NCBI GenBank assembly: GCA_949825065.1
Contig: OX463855.1
Span: forward strand, 35,578,281 to 35,642,280
From: Odontocerum albicorne
Lineage: Eukaryota; Arthropoda; Insecta; Trichoptera; Odontoceridae
Direction of reading: 5' to 3'
Length of the DNA stretch: 64,000 bases
Position numbers and translations under genes: made by a program. Every line of letters starts with the position of its first letter. The first letter of the stretch is position 1. Of the stretch, positions 10,905-21,045 are shown piece by piece. Under the pieces are notes generated by a model that was not told the origin of the DNA, ran no database searches, and was given only the letters and a program-made list of their open reading frames with translations.

Positions 10905-11145
10905 GCAAATATAATCTGGCGGGTTTATTGCCAGGCGGCAATCTCTTCCAATCAACCAGACAACAGTAAATGAAGCAAGTTACATGGTCGAATAAATCAT
11001 TCAAATGAATATCCATCCCCACGAAATCAATAAACACATACGTGAGCATATGCCCACAAAGACGGACAATCACCCGAACATTCATTTTCATATAAAGTGA
11101 GATATCATCAATCAAAGGAAAGGAGATGGTGGAGAGGAAAGGAAA
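10905..11145 (-). pseudogene. Jockey-2 LINE 3' UTR fragment
   Basis: Matches the 3' UTR of the copies at 9170 and 35178, including the SINE-shared tail (CTGGTTGATTGGAAGAGATT on the minus strand). The coding part is missing. Confidence 0.75.
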
Positions 11146-11194
11146 TCTTAGACTGTGTGCTAAAGAATTAGAACAATTTTAGATTATAATCCGG

Positions 11195-11425
11195 TAATAT
11201 GGTCACCCCACTATGATGTCCGTGTTGATAAAAGTGAACGCATACAGCGGAGGTTTCTACGATTTGTATACTTTAAACTGCAGATCCCAATAACTGAGTT
11301 GGACTATGATCTGTTGTTGAAAGTATTGAGGCTTACAGCCTTGTCAGATAGAAGGAAGGTATTAGACCTCATAACATTGTTTCAGATTATCAGCTCGTAT
11401 AAGTCCAGAACTAACTCAGCTTGTC
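11195..11425 (+). pseudogene. Jockey-type RT C-terminal fragment
   Basis: Reads as VIWSPHYDVRVDKSER followed by a decayed QRRFLRF-like segment, the pattern at the C-terminus of Jockey-superfamily RTs. It is not closely similar to Jockey-1 or Jockey-2 at DNA level. Frame breaks occur. Confidence 0.55.
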
Positions 11426-11779
11426 GTGCTACACGTTCCTTGTACGCCCACTCGGCAAAATATTTTGTTCCATAGTGAAGTGATTGCGATGTATTATTTG
11501 TACAACTTTTGCATAGCAAGATTTCACAGATTTGGTAATCAATATGGTAATTGCATGGATTTTCATATGGCTTTGTCTATTTACAGGAGTAAAGGGAAGA
11601 AGTTGTTCTTGCCGGGATGAATTGATTGAATTGTATGGATTTGATTTCTTGTGTTATTCGACTTGTACCTTTTTTACCTATTGTAACAAACATATAACAC
11701 TATTTACATATCAATATTTATTTAATTTTTGTATTAATAATGATATTTGATTATTGAAATCAAGAAATATATGGAGGTT
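11426..11779. other. Mostly unassigned; short match to RTE-2 flank
   Basis: 11618-11680 (GAATTGATTGAATTGTATGG) matches in reverse complement the end region near 27725-27785 of the RTE-2 copy. Otherwise no feature. Confidence 0.4.
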
Positions 11780-12250
11780 CCAAATTGTGTCTTGTACTCG
11801 GGCGCATTAGACTCTCGGAACGGCTCTGGGTTCAGGTTATCATATTCTGCAGGTGTTTCGTTAATCTTACATTGTATAAAATACCATCTGACAGTGCGTC
11901 TGGTATTTGTTTTAAATACTTGCCCATCAACCAGAAGGGTCTGGCCTCTTCTTCTTATCCCTGGCTCCATCCCAACTCACTGTCTGCGAAGACTGTTGGG
12001 GTCAGCTCTCCTCGTCCTCAGGTTGTATGCTCTTCTGTCCCGGACTACGTCCCCCAGGCCGTGCCTCTGCATCAGGTTATCTTTTTGCACCACTTATGAA
12101 TTATTTGGTCTTCCTCTGGTTGTTATTCGAGGAAGATCCATGGAGATTGCCTGGTTCACAATGTGATCGGGTGCTCTGCGTCCAACGTGCCCATACCATC
12201 TCAATCACCTCTCCTCCATCTTGCTGTTGATATCTGTAACACCTAGGCTT
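11780..12250 (-). pseudogene. RTE-2 LINE fragment, RT C-terminus
   Basis: The minus strand closely matches 27380-27690, encoding residues like QKDNLMQRHGLGDVVRDRR with a stop and frameshifts. The CCAGGGATAAGAAGAAG segment corresponds to the end of the family. Open plus-strand frames here are antisense shadows. Confidence 0.75.
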
Positions 12251-12462
12251 CCACCACCTTCCTATCCTTACACTCAATTAATGTATTTTCATTTTGCAAT
12301 AATTTGTAATGTGTCGACAATAGTGGGTTCGAATCCCGAGTTAGCGCGTCGTTTGAGGAGAGTGTTCTCTAAATGGTATACTTTTTTTTATTATTATTGT
12401 TAATATTACTACTATTCGTGCAAAGCAAGTGAGCGTCCCAGGTTCTATTTCTTTGTGAGTTG
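12251..12462 (+). repeat. Dispersed repeat shared with 42000-42130
   Basis: Contains CCTATCCTTACACTCAATTA and CCGAGTTAGCGCG..GAGGAGAGTG, colinear with 42015-42120. The GAGTTAG..GAGAGT part also appears near 48637, 53365 and 53625. Class unknown. 12418-12465 resembles the tRNA-like head at 265. Confidence 0.5.
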
Positions 12463-12660
12463 TGATGGAGCCAGGGAGAAGGATAAGAAGGTGGTGGCTA
12501 CGGTCATAAGATTAAGTACTTCCTACGTCTGCATATATTAAGTAAAACATATTTGGTGAGAAAACCACAAAAAACTTACGAAGGAAAGACGAACTACGAA
12601 TAAATCTTTGTGATCTTCTGATATGTGACACATTCGGCTTTAGGTGTAGTGTAGTGTATG
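12463..12660 (+). repeat. Dispersed repeat R, copy 1
   Basis: Colinear with 22890-23062 and, inverted, with 41530-41619 plus 41915-42015. Landmarks are TTTGGTGAGAAAACC, GACGAACTAC and GATCTTCTGATATGTGACAC. In this copy the site of the PLE insertion seen at 41620 is uninterrupted, giving an empty-site reference. Confidence 0.75.
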
Positions 12661-12742
12661 TGTACTGTAATTATACATATAATGATAAATTTTTGATAAG
12701 ACCTCCCAAAAAGGGGTGTCTACAAATATTTCTAAAGCTCAT

Positions 12743-12986
12743 CCAACCAACCAGAAAGATGCTAAAGAGACCTGTGAAAACCAGACTGGAATCCTTTTTA
12801 TAAAAATCTGTCGTTTGTATTGTATTACACTTTCGTTGCCACCCAACCAGAAAGATAAAAGATACCTTAAGTGAAAACCAGACTGGAATTCTTATAAAAA
12901 TAATCTGGGTTCCAGCGGGATTTGAACCCACAACCTCCGTGCTGAGAGACAGGCGGCGTCTCACCAACTAGGCCACGGTGGTCGGA
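12743..12986 (-). mobile_element. SINE-1 with duplicated 3' part
   Basis: Minus-strand head with box B (GGGTTCAAATCCC), body and tail. The body-to-tail segment (ACCAGACTGGAAT..CCAACCAGAAAGAT as seen on plus) occurs twice in tandem, separated by the SINE end ATTACACTTTCGTTG. This may be a dimer or a SINE-into-SINE insertion. Confidence 0.8.
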
Positions 12987-13019
12987 GGAGGTTGTAAGTA
13001 TAAAAATCATCCTTAGAAT

Positions 13020-13390
13020 AGAGTTGTTCATTTTACGACGCTAAGGAAGTTGCCCTTTTGTAATTTTCAATTTAGACAGTAAAAAAAAAGGAAAGGCCTT
13101 TAAGCTAGCGTCAATTCAACCGAGACATAATATTTCTACAATGACCATTGAAGCGTGTTTAATAATAAACCTAATCGTGTCTGACAGGATTAGGGAGGAA
13201 GTTGAAGGTTACCCGTCTGTTGATAAGTAAACAAAGGATTTCTCCCTATCTCGTTGTTGAGCGTTCTCCATCATACGAGTATTATGTTTTGCGAAACACT
13301 TGTTCCATATAAATATTCTTGGAATAATTAATTTCAATCCATCAACATTTTTTTGAAGGATTCTTCAGGATATAAAATATTGAACGAAGA
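13020..13390 (+). repeat. Unclassified dispersed repeat U, copy 2
   Basis: Colinear with 10030-10310. No inverted ends or target duplication were identified. This copy has lost the small open frame of copy 1. Confidence 0.5.
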
Positions 13391-13441
13391 GATTGAGTAA
13401 ATTTAAGCAACCGAAAAAGTTATTTATTCTTCTGTGTACAC

Positions 13442-14133
13442 CAAAGATTCCCAAAGTGGTCTATATGGACCCCCAAGGGTCGATTTAGACTTGCAGGGGG
13501 TCTATGTCAGCGAGAAAAGAAAATGGGGGTGCACGAGATGTACGAGTATGTTAAATGGGGATCCACGTGAGTGAATCCCCATTTAGGCAGATCATCAATA
13601 TTTAGGCGTTCCGTAAATATCTTATTACACCTAACACAGATTGTGTGGACATAATACTTATATTAGACATGGAAAATACTTATATAAAGAAATCGAATAC
13701 AAATCACTGAACGTGGAGATTTAAGACTATACCTTACTCATTACTAATTTGAAGCCAAATATTGAACCATTGCTATCAGAGCATCAGGTTCATCTCTCTC
13801 ATTAACAGTATTATTTGTGTATTAATTTTATGTAAAGATTTTACTAGGTTTTGATTTGTTTCGTTCCAAAGCCAAATATTTACTTGCATTTTGTGTATTT
13901 TCAATATGAATGAAAAAAAAATCTCCGTGTGAATAAAAATTGTACTTGTTTTTCTTTTTTTACAATTGTCCACTCTACAAAAAACCTTATCAAGGTGAAC
14001 AGCACTTTGTCAGCTGTCAAAAATACATTTGAAGTTAATAAGTTTATGAAAATTCAATATTAGGCAGGCAGGGGGTCTATGGAAGACAAAAAATTGGCAA
14101 GTGGTTTACGGAGCGAAAAAGTTTGGGAAACTG
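13442..14133 (+). mobile_element. hAT-type MITE, 692 bp
   Basis: Ends CAAAGATTCCCAAAGTGG and, inverted, CAGTTTCCCAAACTTTTTC. Flanked by an 8-bp near-duplicate (GTGTACAC 13434-13441, GTCTACAC 14134-14141). Inverted relative of 6739-7891. It contains an extra ACGAGTATGTT (near 13544) absent from the other copy. Confidence 0.85.
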
Positions 14134-14295
14134 GTCTACACGATGTATTTTTTTCTTCCTATATGTAGTACATCCAACAATCCTGTCGTGTAGCTCATGA
14201 TTGAGCACCGTGACTCTCATAATAGCCTCTGACGACTCCTCTTTATTCATACCTGGACTGCGCCCTTGAAAGGTTGCTGTTAAGGGTAGTAAAAT

Positions 14296-14459
14296 GACCT
14301 CGATGACCTAGTTGGTAAGACACTTGTCTCCCAACACGCGGATTGCGGACTCGATTCTTGTTGGAACGCGATTTTTTTTTTCAAGTTTTCCAGTCTAGTT
14401 TTCACTTCTCAAGGTCTCTTGAATTTTTTTCTGTTTAGATGGAAGAGGTTGGCAGTGTA
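14296..14459 (+). mobile_element. SINE-1, interrupted near its 3' end by a mariner
   Basis: tRNA head (GGTTGGTAAGACACTTGTCT style), degenerate box B and body. The SINE end resumes after the mariner at 15382-15410 (CAACGAAAGTGTAATACAA, as in the SINEs at 12743 and 29798). Confidence 0.8.
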
Positions 14460-14461
14460 TA

Positions 14462-15379
14462 CTACCTTGGTCAAAAAGTTTTAGGACTTAATTCATAAAA
14501 TCGAAAATACAAGTTTATTCATCAAAATCGATATGGTCCCCTTCAAAGTACTCCCCATCGACTGCAACGCAACGCACTTACGCAAGCGCTTGATCCAATC
14601 CTCGAAACACCGCTGGTACTCAATTTTCGGTCTGTCCATCAGAGCCGTCTTCGATTTTTTCATGACATCCTTTCGGGTGCTGTAACGCGTTCCGCGAAGC
14701 GGTTTTTAAAGTTGGTTGAACAGTAAAAAGTCGCAGGGAGCCAGTCAGGTGAATTCGAAGGCTGCTGGATAGTATTCGTGTTGTTTTTGGTCAAAAACTC
14801 GTGGAAATCATGTCTTTCGCGATTTCAACGCGGTCCTTTTTTGCATGAAATTGAGGTATTTCGACACCAGTTTTGCAGCGACACGTCTGAGGCCCAAATC
14901 ACCAAAATGTCATGAGCGGATCCATAAGCGATGTTCAAGTCCTCTGCCAGCTCTCTGATGGTCAATTTGCGGTTTTCGGCCAACATTTCTTTGATTTTAT
15001 CGATGTTTTCATCGGTTTTCGACTGCCACTGCGTTCGTCATCCTCGACCGACTCACGACCACTTCTGAAGCGTTCGTGCCACCGAAAAACACTTCTCCAA
15101 CATTTCCAAGGTCTGCGGACCGTTAAATCCGTTTTTCACACAAAATTTAATGCAAACTCTTTGATGCATTTTCAAACTTGTAAAAAATCGAAAACACGCA
15201 CAAAGGTAGATGTACTCAGTACAGCACAGCGTAACTTTTACAAATGTCATGCTATGACGCTGAAATTTAAAGTGAATTGTCGATGATAGATGTGGTAACC
15301 TAACATAAAAAAAGAATTCCAATCGGGTGACTGACAGCGCCACACGGTGGCCGGTTCTAAAACTTTTTGATCAAGGTAG
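14462..15379 (-). mobile_element. Mariner-type element, 918 bp, defective
   Basis: Inverted ends CTACCTTGGTCAAAAAGTTT and CTACCTTGATCAAAAAGTTT, with TA duplication (14460-14461, 15380-15381). The minus strand begins with a mariner helix-turn-helix start, MHQRVCIKFCVKNG, near 15175. Later frames (LRVVAAKLVSKYL-like) are shifted. At 918 bp it is shorter than a full mariner (about 1.3 kb) and cannot encode a complete transposase. Confidence 0.85.
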
Positions 15380-15381
15380 TA

Positions 15382-15410
15382 CAACGAAAGTGTAATACAA
15401 TCAAATTGCT
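15382..15410 (+). repeat. 3' remainder of the SINE at 14296
   Basis: CAACGAAAGTGTAATACAA is the distal end of SINE-1, displaced by the mariner insertion. Confidence 0.75.
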
Positions 15411-15870
15411 AATGAATATTTTGCAGCTGTGGAAAATGGTTTGGCGAACAACACGAGTTTATTTGAGAGTAAAAAATGTACTTAGGGAATGTTGGTGAAA
15501 ATATAATATTTCATCTGAAAATTCATGTATAAATTTGAATGAAATTAAAGCCATTCGGGAAAAAATACGCGAGGCCATAAATTCGCTAGATAATACAAAT
15601 TTTATGGGTCCAGATAAAGTATTTAGTGAGCTTCTTAAAAATATCTGTAATTACATATAGTATGTCTTCCTCTGACTTACGAGTATATTTTTAACTTAAG
15701 TTATCAGGTTGTTTCCCTTAACACTTGAAAGCATTCCACTATAATACAAGTATATAAAGGTGGAGAAATTTTTTTTTTTTTTTATAATAATAGACCGATA
15801 TCGCTCTTAAATTTTAAAGGAATAATTTTGGAAAACATTACAAAGTATACATTGATACCATCACCATACA
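15411..15870 (+). pseudogene. Jockey-type LINE RT fragment
   Basis: Reads INLNEIKAIREKIREAINSL then FMGPDKVFSELLK (RT fingers region), and further on NNRPISLLNF (YRPISLL motif). Stops and a T-run at 15770 break the frame. The fragment runs up to the minisatellite. Confidence 0.65.
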
Positions 15871-15945
15871 GGAAGTAGCATTAAACAGAGTTTCTAAAAC
15901 AGAGAAGAGTATCTCTTCTCTGTACCGGGTCACTTATTTTTCTCT

Positions 15946-16690
15946 ATGGAGAGATACATCACGCTCCTTACACATGTACCGGGTCACTTATTTTCCTCGA
16001 TGGAGAGATACATCACGCTCCTTACACATGTACCGGGTCACTTATTTTCCTCTATGGAGAGATACATCACGCTCCTTACACATGTACCGGGTCACTTATT
16101 TTCCTCTATGGAGAGACACATCACGCTCCTTACACATGTACCGGGTCACTTATTTTCCTGTATGGAGAGATATATCACGCTCCTTACACATGTACCGGGT
16201 CACTTATTTTCCTTTATGGAGAGATACATCACGCTCCTTACACATGTACCGGGTCACTTATTTTCCTCTATGGAGAGACACATCACGCTCCTTACACATG
16301 TACCGGGTCACTTATTTTCCTGTATGGAGAGATATATCACGCTCCTTACACATGTACCGGGTCACTTATTTTCCTCTATGGAGAGATACATCACGCTCCT
16401 TACACATGTACCGGGTCACTTATTTTCCTCGATGGAGAGATACATCACGCTCCTTGCACATGTACCGAGTCAGTTATTTCCTCTATGTCGAGATACATCA
16501 CGCTCCTTACACATGTACCAAGTCAGCTATTTTCCTCTATGGAGAGATACATCACGCTCCTTACACATGTACCGGGTCACTTATTTTCCTCTATGGAGAG
16601 ATACATCACGCTCCTTACACATGTACCGGGTCACTTATTTTCCTCTATGGAGAGATACATCACGCTCCTTACACATGTACCGAGTCAGAT
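15946..16690 (+). repeat. Minisatellite, 54-bp unit, about 14 copies
   Basis: Unit starts (ATGGAGAGA) at 15946, 16000, 16054 and so on every 54 bp, with one 53-bp unit before 16485. Since 54 is a multiple of three, long frames stay open (an 18-residue repeat MERYITLLTHVPGHLFSS). Units 4-5 (16108, 16162) share variants with units 7-8 (16270, 16324), showing duplication of a 162-bp three-unit block. Coding is unlikely. Confidence 0.95.
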
Positions 16691-16707
16691 ATTTTCTTTT
16701 ACCTAGC

Positions 16708-16784
16708 ACATACCTTGCAAGCTATCAATATATGTTTAGACACGTTTTTTGTCTAAACATATATTGATAGCTTGCAAGGTATGT
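16708..16784. repeat. Perfect palindrome, 35-bp arms, 7-nt loop
   Basis: Left arm 16708-16742 and right arm 16750-16784 are exact reverse complements, starting ACATACCTTGCAAGC. The loop is 16743-16749. It would form a strong hairpin in RNA or single-stranded DNA and abuts two tandem arrays. Confidence 0.95.
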
Positions 16785-16885
16785 TTAGACACGAATTAAT
16801 ATCAATGTATGTTTAGACACGAATTAATATCAATATATGTTTAGACACGAATCAATATCAATATATGTTAAGACACGTCTTTTGA
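16779..16885 (+). repeat. Tandem repeat, 27-28-bp unit, about 4 copies
   Basis: Units begin ATGTTTAGACACG at 16781, 16808, 16837 and 16864. The first unit is also the end of the palindrome arm, so the array probably grew from it. Confidence 0.85.
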
Positions 16886-17274
16886 TAACCTGTTTGGAGG
16901 ATCCTTTAAATTCCTTATTCTATTTGGACTAGGACACTGTATTTGAACTCCAAATTTATAAATCAAATTCTTCAAGATCTAACACATCACTGCGCATTGA
17001 TGACGCGAGCTCGAGAATTAATGCATATTGGCATTGTATTGTTCAAAGAAATCCATTAAATATCTGGAATCGCCAACCTGAAGACTATCGTTTAAAGGTT
17101 GAATTGTTGGCAAAAATATTTGCCAGATGCCAGTAAAATGCCTTTTTTGGAAAAGTATCACACGAGATTTGGATACAAGTGTCAATAAATGTTGTTGGTA
17201 TACTTGAAACGTTTGGTATAACTGAGACATTTCACAGGGAAACAAGAGTTACATTATGCTATATTAAGACTTAA
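16886..17274. other. No gene; unassigned
   Basis: A 75-residue minus frame (17018-17245) has no family I recognise. Nothing else supported. Confidence 0.35.
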
Positions 17275-18022
17275 TATTACTTGGATGTTACAGAGGAACA
17301 GCTGGACAAATTACAGCGTCTTCAAAATGTGTGTCTAAAATTTATTTTCAACCTACGAAAGTACGATCATATAACTTCATACCAGAAGGCATTGAACTGG
17401 TTGAATGTTAGAAATAGACGCCAAATTTACATACTGTCTCTATTGTATAATACGCTTAACTGTCCCGCCGCCCCCTCTTATCTCGCCGAAAATATTCAGC
17501 GTCTTTCCAATCATGGATTAGCGCTACACTCAAACAGAGATTGTCTATTGGGCCTTTTCAGTTCACCGCTCCTCTTTTTTTACGTCGTCCTTTACTGTCC
17601 ATACAGTGAGACGACTCTGGAATCAGTTGCAAACCAATATAAGACTCGCTCCGTCTTTGGCATGCTTTAAGAAGCGACTGAAAAAACTCTTAATTTCTAG
17701 TCAGTAAAATAACGTGTTTCATTCCTGATTTTTCTTTTCCTTTCCTCTCCACCATCCCTTCCTTTTTCCTTTGATTGTTAATATCTCACTTTATATGAAA
17801 AATAATGTTCGGGTGATTGTCCGTCTTTGTGGGGTTCGTGGGTATATGCTCACGTATGTGTTTATGGATTTCGTGAGGATGGATAGTCATTTGAATGATT
17901 TATTCGACCACGTAACTTGCTTCATTTACTTTTATCTGGCTTGGCTGGAAGAGAATAGCCGCCTGGCAATAAGCCCGCCAGATTGTATCTGCAATAAAAG
18001 TGTTAAATAAATAAATAAATCT
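17275..18022 (+). pseudogene. Jockey-2 LINE, 5'-truncated 3' end with (TAAA)n tail
   Basis: Open from 17281: LDKLQRLQNVCLKFIFNLRK and RNRRQIYILSLLYNTLNCP, the C-terminal region of a Jockey-superfamily RT, then a frame break near 17670. The 3' UTR includes the SINE-shared tail (about 17938-17985) and ends GTTAAATAAATAAATAAAT. Earlier RT motifs and endonuclease are lost by 5' truncation. Confidence 0.8.
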
Positions 18023-18025
18023 TTT

Positions 18026-18424
18026 TTTTCCTTATTATTTGATGTGATTACCTTAAACACGTACCAAATGTAAATTAAATAAATTAATAATTCCGTGACC
18101 GGATAGACGCTGAATATTTTAAGAGAGATTGTAAAGTTGGGTTGTACCGCCTTGAAGATTCTTAATTCGGCTACAACCGTGACTATTCAAATTTCATCGC
18201 CTATTCAATTCGACATTATTTCCACTTCATTCATATTCCATACGCGATGTAAACCTTTCTTACTAACACTGTTTAGTTAGGACCACTTGCTTTATATTAT
18301 TCATTCATGATCGTTCGTTTGGTACCCGTCAACATGGATTTGACGATGAATTAGCGATTCAGATGATCCAATGAATCAAATTCTAAAACAGGAAATAGTG
18401 AGAACCCCTTTGTAAAAAAAATAT
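18026..18424. other. No gene; unassigned
   Basis: No supported feature between the LINE tail and the satellite. Confidence 0.4.
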
Positions 18425-19640
18425 ATGAGGTTTATGAACTTGCAGAAGCAGAAGGTGCTTGGCAGGATCGACTGAAGTATGGCTGGCGTAGTTTATGAAC
18501 GTGGCAGAAGCGGAAGACGTGTGCCAGGATCGACTGAAGTATGGCTGGCGAGATTTATGAACTTGGCAAAAGCGGATGAGTGCTAGGATTGATTGAAGTA
18601 TGGCTGGCGTGGTTTATGAACTTGGCAGAAGCGGAATATGTGTGCCAAGATCGACTGAAGTATGGCTGGCAAGATTTATGAACTTGGCAGAAGCGGAAGA
18701 GTGCTAGGATTGATTGAAGTATAGCTGGCGAGATTTATGAACCTTGTAGAAGTGGAAGATGGGTGCCGGGATCGACTGAAGTATGGCTGGCGTGGTTTAT
18801 GAACTTGGCAGAAGCGGAATATGTGTGCAAAGATCGACTGAAGTATGACTGGCGTGGTTTATGAACTTGGTAGAAGTGGAATATATGTGCCAGGATCGAC
18901 TGAAGTATGGCTGGCGAGATTTATGAACTTGGCAGAAGCGGATGTGTGCTAGGATTGACTGAAGTATGACTGGCGAGATTTATGAACCTTGCAGAAGCGG
19001 AAGATGGGTGCCAGGATCAACTTAAGTATGGCTGGCGAGATTTGTGAACTTGGTCAAAGCGGAATATGAGTGCCAGGATAGACTGAAGTATGACTGGCGT
19101 GGTTTATGAACTTGGTAGAAGTGGAATATGTTTGCCAGGATCGACTGAAGTATGGTTGGCGAGATTTATGAACTTGGCAGAAGCAGAATATGTGTGCCAG
19201 GATCGACTGAAGTATGGCTGGCAAGATTTATGAACCTTGCAGAAGCGGAAGATGGATGCCAGGATCGACTGAATTATGACTGGCGAAGTTTATGAGCTTG
19301 GGAGAAACGGAAGATGTGTTTCAGAATCGACTGGCGTGGTTTATGAACTTGGTAGAAGTGGAATATGTTTGCCAGGATCGACTGAAGTATGGCTGGCGAG
19401 ATTTATGAACTTGGCAGAAGCGGAATATGTGTGCCTGGATCGGCTGAAGTATGACTGGCGAGATTTATGAACCATGTAGAAGCGGAAGATGGGTGCCAGG
19501 ATCGACTAAAGTGTGACTGGCGAGATTTATGAACGTTGCAGAAAGGGAAGATGGGTGCCAGGATCGGCTAAAGTATGACTGGCGAGGTCTATGAACATGT
19601 CAGAAGGGAAATACGTGTGCCAGGATGGACTGAAGTAGAT
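18425..19640 (+). repeat. Minisatellite, about 60-62-bp unit, about 20 copies
   Basis: The unit is marked by GACTGAAGTATGGCTGGCG then GATTTATGAACTTGGCAGAAG then GTGCCAGGATC. Copies vary at the GGCGTGGTTT/GGCGAGATTT and GGAATATGTG/GGAAGATGGG positions in semi-regular order, suggesting multi-unit expansion. No transposon ends are visible. Confidence 0.95.
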
Positions 19641-19736
19641 ATACTTTAGGGACGTGACGTGTTGATGACACATTGAAGAGCGTGAACGAGACATACAAGA
19701 GACTGTGCCGTATAAAACGAAACTGTTATACAGTTG

Positions 19737-19905
19737 ACGGGTTTCGTGGCAACTTCTTCCAACCAACTAACGATATGTCGGAGAGGTATTATTTAAGTGA
19801 AAACCTGGCTTGAATTAAAAATAAGATGGGTACCAAAAGGAATAGAACCCGCAACTTCCGAGTTTGAAGACGCGCACCTTACCAACTAGGCCCCGGAGTT
19901 CGTGG
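19737..19905 (-). mobile_element. SINE-1, diverged
   Basis: Minus-strand head with a degenerate box B (GGTTCTATTCC), body (CCAGGTTTTCACTTAAAT-like) and tail (TTGGTTGGAAGAAGTTGCC). Confidence 0.75.
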
Positions 19906-20351
19906 TTCCCCTCTATATGGTTGATTTAGGGTCCATACTTAACGCCACTTTATCTTTGTACCAATGCGGGATGTTTCTATAGATTATAAATGGTGATTAA
20001 CGACAAATATGAACGACCTACGTGATATGATCGTATAAGATTAATCTATTGCCCGGAGGCTTCACGTTGGAGCTCTCCGTGGCCTACTTGGTAAGAAACC
20101 TATTTTTTTTCACATCCCTTAAATATGTCCAAATTGGTGATTCGGAAATATTGAAGAGCGTGTCTTCGTCCCTAGTTATCGAACCTTCGAGATAAGATAC
20201 ACTGGAGTAGAGCACGGACCTCGCATACTCTGTGCGCCCGAATACTGTTACCTTATAAACTATTTTACCAAACTGCGCCTTTTTTTAATTTTTGTTGGGT
20301 ACCATCGGGAATCGAACTCGAAATACTAGGTGGAAGTCACGCGTTTCACCA
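19906..20351. other. SINE head fragments in unassigned DNA
   Basis: 20074-20100 (CTCCGTGGCCTACTTGGTAAG, plus) and 20296-20350 (minus, box B-like GAATCGAACTC) are SINE-1 head pieces in opposite orientation. The DNA between them is unassigned. Confidence 0.5.
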
Positions 20352-20870
20352 ATAATAATAAATAATAAATAAATAAATAAATACAGGTTTATTGATAGCA
20401 ACATAGTATCTACATAATACATTTAGACACATTTCAAGAACACATTAAAAAGAAAATACATAAAAAAACAGAAGCTATTAAAAGGTCTGGGCTCATCTAA
20501 TAACATCCCCTCGGCCAAGATACACCCCACCAATATAGGGCGAACCCAGCCTCAGGGACACCAGATGTTTTTCAGCCCACACCCTTGAACACGTAGAACA
20601 AGAATATAAAAAAAACACAGAAAATAAATAGATGACAATAAAAATACATTCAAGAGAGAAGACATTAAAATGTCCGGGCTCATCCCACAAACATTCCCCC
20701 GGCCGAGATACACCCCACCAATGTAGGGCGAGCCCGACCGCAAGGGCATCGGGGGGCTTCCAGCCCATACCCCCGCATATCTGGATTAAAAAACAAAAAA
20801 CGTATGGCAGAAAACAAAATAAAAAGTAAACCCACATACGAGTATACCACCTCAGGTTAACTGTCAGCAA
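20352..20870 (-). mobile_element. Unclassified LINE-like 3' end with internal direct repeat
   Basis: On the minus strand it ends with a (TAAA/TTA)n tail (20352-20392), typical of a non-LTR 3' end. Two direct repeats of about 100 bp (around 20505-20600 and 20690-20790) share GATACACCCCACCAAT and TAGGGCGA. GC content is higher than the surroundings. No RT frame is recognised. Confidence 0.5.
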
Positions 20871-20924
20871 GAACGAAAAAAAGAAAAGTGAGATGTTATG
20901 AAGGTCTTTAAGACACTTCGATAC

Positions 20925-21045
20925 GTCATCTAATCCGACAATTGTGGTTTCGATTTCCGTAGTATTCTAGTCTGATTTGCAATTTATCTTCAAAATATTT
21001 CTGGTTGGTTGAAAGAGATTGCCTACATATACATACATACCGTCA
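20925..21045 (+). repeat. SINE-1, strongly diverged
   Basis: Recognised by its tail TTCTGGTTGGTTGAAAGAGA and a GTATTCTAGTCTG body. The head is decayed. Confidence 0.5.

Noticed and set aside
11747..12166. 139-codon plus-strand frame
   Set aside because: Antisense to the RTE-2 C-terminus, which matches 27380-27690 on the minus strand.
15946..16767. Long open frames of 273 and 260 codons
   Set aside because: They result from a 54-bp tandem array whose unit is a multiple of three. Two frames are open at once and no start or stop context is unique.
18425..19640. CRISPR array
   Set aside because: Repeats are contiguous and all parts of the unit repeat; there are no unique spacers and no cas genes, and the DNA is eukaryotic.
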